This document shows positions 24,576 to 27,974 of a stretch of DNA of 27,974 nucleotides, piece by piece; positions within the stretch are counted from its first letter, which is position 1, and each line of letters starts with the position of its first letter. A model generated the notes under the pieces. It was not told where the DNA came from. It searched no databases and saw only the letters and a program-made list of their open reading frames with translations. A program made the position numbers and the translations under genes. Location of the stretch: positions 1-27,974 of the forward strand of contig JAEXBA010000083.1 in assembly GCA_023457935.1 (NCBI GenBank), given 5' to 3'. Source of the stretch: Bacteroidota bacterium. Lineage in GTDB: Bacteria > Bacteroidota > Bacteroidia > Flavobacteriales > Weeksellaceae.

Positions 24576-24714
24576 GTAAGATTATTGACGTGAACGGATT
24601 CCGATCCTGAACTGTTTTTAAACCAGAAATAAAGCTGCAGTTCCATTGATAATTCAACAGTTTCGCGATTATGATAAAATTTGTTAAAATAGTAAGCTGC
24701 ACATAATTTTTGGC

Positions 24715-24722
24715 TAAATTTG
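24715..24722 (+). promoter_or_regulatory. Putative -7 box for the M23 peptidase gene
   Basis: TAAATTTG is an exact TAnnTTTG match, 37 bp before the ATG at 24760. No -33 TTG at standard spacing was found. Confidence 0.5.
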
Positions 24723-24759
24723 CCGTCTTTAATTGCAGAGCACGATAAAAAGAAAATTA

Positions 24760-25806
24760 ATGAAAAAAATTCTCAGCAACAGAAGAAATACGACCATTGC
24801 ACTGGGCGTTCTGGCTGCCTTTATTTTTTTGCAGGCGATTATTATTGCCAAACTATGGTCTGAACGAACCGACAAAACCTACGAAGTCAACCTTGTAAAA
24901 ATCAACACCGAAAAGGACAGTATTGATTTTATCAAGATGCAGAACGATCTTAAATTACTGGACAATACTGTAAGTGACATCAACGCTTTCCTGGCCGATA
25001 AAAACATTACAAACGCCAAAATTGAAATGCTGGATCAGGACAGTATCGCCAGCTCGGTTTATCTTGCCAAACAGAGCAACCGTTACAGCCAGTACCTGGT
25101 TGACCTTGAAAAGAAACTGCAGCAGGTTCCGTTAGGAATACCTACCGACGGATATATCTCCTCGAATTTCGGAAAAAGAAAAAATCCTATTCCATACAAA
25201 ACAGTACTGGCTTCTGCCAAACCGGCGGCGAAAACTGCTGCACCCGCTGCGGCTCCAACTGCAACTTCCGCACCGAAGAGAAAAGCGATAGGCGTACGTA
25301 TTGTGGAAGAAAAAGACAGCGCAGGAAATGTAAAACAGATTTTTGTGCCGGTTTACGGACCGGATTCAGAAAACGTTCCAACAGCTAATACACAGGCTTC
25401 CGCTGCACCGGCCAAAGCGAGCATCTCGGCTCCGCTTTCCGACAAGAAAGCCGTGGCAAAAGAAGGAAACGCAACGCCAGTTGAACCGGACCAGATTCAG
25501 TTTCACAAAGGCCTGGACATCGCAGTTCCTTACGGCACTGATGTACGGAGCGCCGCTGCCGGAACGGTAATTTTTGCAGGACAGAAAGGCGGATACGGAA
25601 ACTGCGTAATCGTTTCGCACGGAAACGGCCTCGCAACTCTTTATGCGCATCTTTCCCAGCTTCTGGTAAAAGCGGATGATGAGATTAAGGTGAATCAGGT
25701 TATTGCAAAATCAGGAAATTCCGGCCGTTCCACAGGGCCGCATCTCCACTATGAAGTCCACAAAAACAATACACCGGTAAATCCGAAACTTTTTCTGAAT
25801 TTCTAA
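24760..25806 (+). CDS. Membrane-anchored M23 metallopeptidase with an internal insert
   Basis: A 348-residue LytM/M23-type peptidoglycan endopeptidase anchored by TM 12-30 (TIALGVLAAFIFLQAIIIA). A helical or coiled region at about 45-125 follows. The catalytic domain starts with GYISSNFGKRKNP (131-143) and continues after an insert of about 100 residues with FHKGLDIAVPYG. Zinc ligands are His249, Asp253 and His330, with His328 as the catalytic His in HLHYE; the YAHLSQ motif is also present. The insert (about 149-247) has two Ala/Pro/Ser/Thr-rich blocks around a charged middle (RIVEEKDSAGNVKQIFVPVY). The ATG at 24760 is preferred to a TTG at 24733. A bidirectional hairpin terminator follows. 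Confidence 0.92.
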   Translation: MKKILSNRRNTTIALGVLAAFIFLQAIIIAKLWSERTDKTYEVNLVKINTEKDSIDFIKMQNDLKLLDNTVSDINAFLADKNITNAKIEMLDQDSIASSVYLAKQSNRYSQYLVDLEKKLQQVPLGIPTDGYISSNFGKRKNPIPYKTVLASAKPAAKTAAPAAAPTATSAPKRKAIGVRIVEEKDSAGNVKQIFVPVYGPDSENVPTANTQASAAPAKASISAPLSDKKAVAKEGNATPVEPDQIQFHKGLDIAVPYGTDVRSAAAGTVIFAGQKGGYGNCVIVSHGNGLATLYAHLSQLLVKADDEIKVNQVIAKSGNSGRSTGPHLHYEVHKNNTPVNPKLFLNF

Positions 25807-25815
25807 AAATAAAAT

Positions 25816-25845
25816 AAAGGCTGCCCATCGAGCAGCCTTTTCTGT
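25816..25845. terminator. Bidirectional terminator between convergent genes
   Basis: AAAGGCTGC (25816-25824) and GCAGCCTTT (25832-25840) form a 9-bp stem with a 7-nt loop. T-rich sequence follows on the plus strand and an A-rich tract precedes it, so it can stop both the M23 gene and the minus-strand gene at 25868. Confidence 0.85.
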
Positions 25846-25867
25846 TATTGTAAATCAGTAAATAGTA

Positions 25868-26290
25868 TTACTGATTGATATGTTTCTGATAAATATCGAA
25901 AACCAGATTGGAAAGATTGGCAATGATCTTCTGATGAGCCGCCGAAGAACCGTCAATAACGATTACTTTCTTCTGTAAATCAATGAGTTTTGTATTTGAA
26001 AGTGAAACTACGTAACCTTGCTTCAGGAAATCGTACCGTACTCTTGAACTTACTTCACCTTTCGCAAAGGGCATAATAAGATTAAAATCCAGATGATCCG
26101 CACCCGCGCTGTTCTGATGAATTCTGAATTTCTTAGAGTCCAAAACGTTCAGCCAATACAGATCTGTTTTTGCCTTCACCAAAGCCATATCATTCTTTCC
26201 GGAATAATCATAAATCTGCCGTAACGGCTCCTTCTGTCCGAAAACCAAAGCCGAAAACATCACCATACATCCAAGAACCAACTTTTTCAT
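25868..26290 (-). CDS. Secreted hypothetical protein, 140 aa
   Basis: A 140-residue protein with a Sec signal peptide, MKKLVLGCMVMFSALVFGQ, likely cut before QKEPLR; Cys8 in the signal is not a lipobox. The mature part is a mixed strand/helix domain (ALVKAKTDLYWLNVLDSKKFRIHQ, EVSSRVRYDFLKQGYVVSLSNTKLIDLQKKVIVIDG). I do not recognise a family; it may be a small periplasmic or outer-membrane-associated protein. The ATG at 26288-26290 is preferred; the frame opens five codons earlier with a TTG. A box AATATTTG on the minus strand about 20 bp upstream differs from TAnnTTTG in its first base. It ends at the bidirectional terminator shared with the M23 gene. Confidence 0.72.
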   Translation of the reverse strand: MKKLVLGCMVMFSALVFGQKEPLRQIYDYSGKNDMALVKAKTDLYWLNVLDSKKFRIHQNSAGADHLDFNLIMPFAKGEVSSRVRYDFLKQGYVVSLSNTKLIDLQKKVIVIDGSSAAHQKIIANLSNLVFDIYQKHINQ

Positions 26291-26410
26291 AAATTTTTTC
26301 TGCAATCAGTAGCAAATATTGCTCCATTTTTAAAAGTGTACATTCTCATACAAATCTTATTTCTTTAAACAATGCCGAAAATTGTGTAAAAACTAATTAA
26401 CACATTGCAG

Positions 26411-26418
26411 TAAATTTG
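26411..26418 (+). promoter_or_regulatory. Putative -7 box at the head of a long leader
   Basis: TAAATTTG is an exact TAnnTTTG match. The next annotated start on this strand is at 26648, so it would give a leader of about 220 nt, unusually long compared with the 15-40 nt implied elsewhere in the window. Confidence 0.4.
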
Positions 26419-26647
26419 ACATATAAATAAAGAAGATAAAAAGTACGCCTTATTAAGATGTAGCACAACAGATGAAAAATCTGAAGTTCTGTAGGATAAT
26501 ACTTAATAAAGACGAGAGAAATAATCTCATAGTCGTCCCATCATTAAGCACACAGGATTTAGTTTGGGGAAAGTGGGTACGGTGCAGACAGAAAACTTTA
26601 TGAAAAACATAAACTTTAATTATAAACCAATTAACAATTTAATTATT
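26419..26647 (+). ncRNA. Candidate structured leader or small RNA
   Basis: This stretch has no convincing protein frame; an open frame from 26564 continues into the gene but its first 28 residues look unlike the family. It holds several self-complementary segments: CAGAT/ATCTG with a GAAAA loop, a longer-range pair CTTATTAAG with CTTAATAA(A)G, and a good hairpin at 26511-26537 made of GACGA-GAGA and TCTC-TCGTC with an AATAA loop and an ATAG bulge. The structures could be a regulatory 5' leader of the stress-type gene or a separate small RNA. No known RNA family was recognised. The remaining part of the gene-free stretch (26291-26410) shows nothing else clear. Confidence 0.3.
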
Positions 26648-27190
26648 ATGAACACAGAAAACAATTACAGACCGGAGTACAAAAATGATTATGTTTCAAG
26701 AGTATTTAGAACCAGAGAAGATGCCGACAGAGAATTCGACCACTTGAGAGAGAGAGGTTATAATGATGATGACATTAATGTGATGATGTCGGATGATACA
26801 AGAAACAGATATTTTAAAGATTCGGATGTAGATACAGATCTTGGAGATAAAGTAGCTGAAAATGCGGGTAAAGGATCTCTTATCGGTGGCGGAATTGGTG
26901 CCGTTGTCGGTGCCATCGCTGCAATAGGAACAAATGTTTTGCTTCCAGGTTTAGGACTTATCGTGGCAGGACCTTTAGCTGCAGGTTTGGCTGGAGCTGG
27001 AACAGGTGCTGCTGCAGGGGGACTTATTGGAGCTTTAACCGGCGCAGGAGTACCTGAGGATGAAGCAAGAAGATACGAAACAGATATTAAAGACGGCGGT
27101 ATTTATATGGGTTATAAGCCACGTAATGAAGAAGATGCAAGATATTCTTATGACAGATGGTATAGCGACCGTGATACCACAAACATTTAA
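26648..27190 (+). CDS. Glycine-zipper protein with a YflT/GsiB-like stress domain
   Basis: A 180-residue protein in three parts. Residues 15-57 (VSRVFRTREDADREFDHLRERGYNDDDINVMMSDDTRN) resemble the short domain of general-stress proteins of the YflT/17M type, where a 'tRED..AD..l...Gy..ddI.v' pattern is seen. Residues 73-134 are a glycine- and alanine-rich hydrophobic stretch (GGGIGAVVGAIAAIG, AGLAGAGTGAAAGGLIGALTGAG) typical of glycine-zipper membrane association. Residues 135-180 are a polar tail containing GVPEDEARRYETDIKDGG, which recalls the closing part of the same family. Function is not established. The ATG at 26648 is preferred to earlier in-frame starts. A hairpin terminator follows and a small lipoprotein gene starts 92 bp downstream. 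Confidence 0.8.
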   Translation: MNTENNYRPEYKNDYVSRVFRTREDADREFDHLRERGYNDDDINVMMSDDTRNRYFKDSDVDTDLGDKVAENAGKGSLIGGGIGAVVGAIAAIGTNVLLPGLGLIVAGPLAAGLAGAGTGAAAGGLIGALTGAGVPEDEARRYETDIKDGGIYMGYKPRNEEDARYSYDRWYSDRDTTNI

Positions 27191-27214
27191 GATATTCAAA
27201 TTTTCATAAATTTA

Positions 27215-27260
27215 TCCGGTAGACTTTTGAAAAATATCGTTTACCGGAAATTTATTTTTA
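27215..27260 (+). terminator. Terminator after the glycine-zipper gene
   Basis: TCCGGTAGAC (27215-27224) pairs with GTTTACCGGA (27239-27248) over 10 bp, including one G-T pair, with a 14-nt loop. T-rich sequence follows. Confidence 0.6.
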
Positions 27261-27282
27261 CTCACATTAAAATTTAAATACA

Positions 27283-27567
27283 ATGAAAAAATCACTTTTA
27301 GTATTAGGAGCTATTGTCTTAATTTCTTTAACCTCATGTAAGAAAACAGAAGTAACAGCCACTGATGTAAACGCAGATTCTGCCGCAACAGCAGTTGTGG
27401 TTGATAATGACTCGCTTCCAATTACTTCAGACTCTACAATAGACAGAACAGATGATGCAGCTGAAAGAGCAGTTGACGCAACCGGAAATGCAATAGAAGA
27501 GGGTGCGAATGAAGTTAAGGATGCTGCAAAAGATGCGACAGACGGTGACGGAGATATTACGAAATAG
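27283..27567 (+). CDS. Small acidic lipoprotein with LEA-like helix repeats
   Basis: A 94-residue lipoprotein: signal MKKSLLVLGAIVLISLTSC with lipobox Cys19. After a Thr/Ala/Asp-rich linker, residues about 53-90 (RTDDAAERAVDATGNAIEEGANEVKDAAKDATDGDGD) form an alternating Ala/acidic/Lys amphipathic pattern like small LEA-type or CsbD-like stress proteins. No named family is claimed. An overlapping minus-strand frame is rejected because the plus-strand frame has a complete lipoprotein signal. It lies after the glycine-zipper gene on the same strand, separated by a terminator, and is followed by a strong terminator. Its function is probably envelope stress related, which is inference from composition and context. 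Confidence 0.8.
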   Translation: MKKSLLVLGAIVLISLTSCKKTEVTATDVNADSAATAVVVDNDSLPITSDSTIDRTDDAAERAVDATGNAIEEGANEVKDAAKDATDGDGDITK

Positions 27568-27601
27568 TAAGTACACATAAACAGATTTCACTTGTAAAAA
27601 T

Positions 27602-27629
27602 CTACTGGTTTTTCCAGTAGCTTTTTTTT
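27602..27629 (+). terminator. Strong Rho-independent terminator after the lipoprotein
   Basis: CTACTGG (27602-27608) pairs with CCAGTAG (27614-27620) around a TTTTT loop and is followed by a run of eight T. Confidence 0.9.
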
Positions 27630-27634
27630 GTAAT

Positions 27635-27665
27635 AAAAAATCCTCAAATAATTCATTTGAGGATT
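27635..27665 (-). terminator. Terminator of the tRNA remnant
   Basis: AATCCTCAAAT (27639-27649) pairs with ATTTGAGGATT (27655-27665), an 11-bp stem. On the minus strand it is followed by a run of T. It lies just past the 3' end of the tRNA fragment, as expected for the native terminator of the intact tRNA gene. Confidence 0.8.
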
Positions 27666-27670
27666 AATTG

Positions 27671-27715
27671 TGGCCCAGCTTGGGCTCGAACCAAGGACTT
27701 GCTGATTATGAGTCA
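27671..27715 (-). tRNA. 3' fragment of a CAT-anticodon tRNA gene (probable att site)
   Basis: Read on the minus strand, this 45-nt segment is the 3' half of a tRNA. It has an anticodon loop CTCATAA with anticodon CAT (27710-27708), the 3' side of the anticodon stem TCAGC, variable loop AAGTC, T stem CTTGG/CCAAG with loop TTCGAGC, acceptor strand CTGGGCC and discriminator A. CCA is not encoded. The upstream side stops matching inside the anticodon stem: three pairs (TGA/TCA) form and then the match fails, and no D arm or 5' acceptor strand is found in the next 100 bp. The full tRNA would be elongator tRNA-Met or tRNA-Ile2. Such fragments are left when an element integrates into a tRNA gene. 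Confidence 0.8.
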
Positions 27716-27838
27716 CTTTTTTTATGTTTTATTATATTTTTAGTTTAATTTATAATACTTTATTTCTCTCTGATTATCAATATTTTACACCGTTTTAATT
27801 TTCAGATTATTTTATTTTATCTTACTTTTACAACATAA

Positions 27839-27882
27839 ATGTTCGTCAAATGTTCGTCAAATGTTCGTCAAATGTTCGTCAA
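27839..27882 (+). repeat. Four perfect tandem 11-bp repeats upstream of the integrase
   Basis: ATGTTCGTCAA occurs four times without mismatch at 27839, 27850, 27861 and 27872. The period is close to one helical turn, so each copy presents the same face. The array ends 17 bp before the integrase-like ATG. It is placed where integrase arm sites or operator sites would be expected; the role is inference. Confidence 0.95.
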
Positions 27883-27899
27883 AAATTTAAGATAAAATC

Positions 27900-27974
27900 A
27901 TGACTACTTTTCAATTTACTCTCAAAAATGGTTCAAAAGCCAATGGTGAAAAAAGTATCGTTGCGCTGTTTATT
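27900..27974 (+). CDS. N-terminus of a tyrosine-recombinase integrase (partial)
   Basis: The window ends after 25 codons starting at the ATG at 27900: MTTFQFTLKNGSKANGEKS then IVALFI. The beginning resembles the N-terminal arm-binding domain of Bacteroidota tyrosine recombinases, where a first strand such as 'F.LR...' is followed by a Gly-rich turn and a second strand (I.LRI). The similarity is short, so the call relies mainly on context: adjacent tRNA fragment, tandem repeats and an orientation pointing into the element. The catalytic domain lies outside the window. The frame is open to the last base. Confidence 0.6.
   Translation, partial: MTTFQFTLKNGSKANGEKSIVALFI

Larger units (their letters stand above)
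27671..27974 (+). mobile_element. End of a putative tRNA-integrated element (partial)
   Basis: The boundary is marked by the tRNA 3' fragment, followed by very A+T-rich DNA (27716-27838, nothing else recognised), an array of four 11-bp repeats and the start of an integrase-like gene reading rightward. The orientation fits insertion into a tRNA gene: the chromosomal side keeps the 3' end and its terminator, while the element side replaces the 5' half. The intact tRNA gene would lie at the far end of the element, outside this window. Cargo and element class (integrative conjugative element, island or prophage) cannot be judged. Confidence 0.6.

Noticed and set aside
26564..26647. Longer start for the glycine-zipper protein
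   Set aside because: The added 28 residues are Asn/Ile-rich, unlike the rest, and overlap the structured leader; the ATG at 26648 begins the polar N-terminus expected for the family.
27267..27578. 103-residue Ser/Ala/Val-rich minus-strand frame over the small lipoprotein gene
   Set aside because: The low-complexity product mirrors the Ala/Asp/Thr codons on the other strand. The plus-strand frame has a complete lipoprotein signal and a strong terminator.
27671..27715. Intact tRNA gene
   Set aside because: The D arm and the 5' acceptor strand are absent, and pairing in the anticodon stem stops after three base pairs, so only a 3' fragment is present.
27839..27882. CRISPR array
   Set aside because: The four repeats are 11 bp and directly adjacent with no spacers, so this is a simple tandem array and not a CRISPR.

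Overview
The window looks like chromosome from a flavobacterium of the Chryseobacterium/Kaistella type (Weeksellaceae). The evidence is a moderately A+T-rich sequence, several exact matches to the Bacteroidota -7 promoter box TAnnTTTG, few Shine-Dalgarno sites, a PorZ-like type IX secretion (T9SS) protein with a C-terminal sorting domain, a DPP IV (S9B) peptidase beside three POT peptide transporters, and a family-typical malate:quinone oxidoreductase. The genus is inference from gene content and protein style, not from a marker gene.

Layout. 1-720: two overlapping minus-strand genes (unknown protein, then a DUF6496-type basic small protein). 800-7950: a peptide-utilisation locus, with a secreted dipeptidyl peptidase IV followed by three tandem POT transporters; hairpin terminators follow the peptidase and the first two transporters. 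7988-10700: an exported thioredoxin-like protein and RecG helicase (TTG start). 10756-11194: two small membrane proteins on the minus strand. 11455-14693: a tight minus-strand signalling operon (AraC-type regulator, single-domain response regulator, CHASE3/PAS histidine kinase). 14859-16681: a small unknown gene, a GNAT acetyltransferase and dapA, all minus. 16795-21428: a plus-strand operon of four abutting genes: the two halves of a 5'-nucleotidase encoded separately and in reversed order, then porZ-like and recO. 21435-24544: an unknown gene, mqo and gpsA on the minus strand. 24760-25806: a membrane-anchored M23 peptidase whose catalytic domain is interrupted by a roughly 100-residue Ala/Pro-rich insert. 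25868-27567: a secreted unknown protein, a glycine-zipper stress-type protein behind a long structured leader, and a small acidic lipoprotein.

Right edge. From 27671 onward the window appears to cross into an integrated mobile element. There is a 45-nt 3' fragment of a tRNA gene with a CAT anticodon (minus strand), still followed by its terminator on the chromosomal side but lacking its 5' half. Next come about 120 bp of very A+T-rich DNA, four perfect head-to-tail copies of an 11-bp repeat, and the first 25 codons of a protein that resembles the N-terminus of a Bacteroidota tyrosine-recombinase integrase. This is the most interesting part of the window: the end of a probable tRNA-integrated element whose cargo lies outside the window.

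How the genes work together: DPP IV makes X-Pro dipeptides in the periplasm and the POT carriers can import di/tripeptides, which fits an amino-acid-based lifestyle with MQO and GpsA feeding central metabolism and lipid synthesis. Most of the remainder is housekeeping (RecG, RecO, DapA, GpsA) mixed with small envelope and stress-type proteins.
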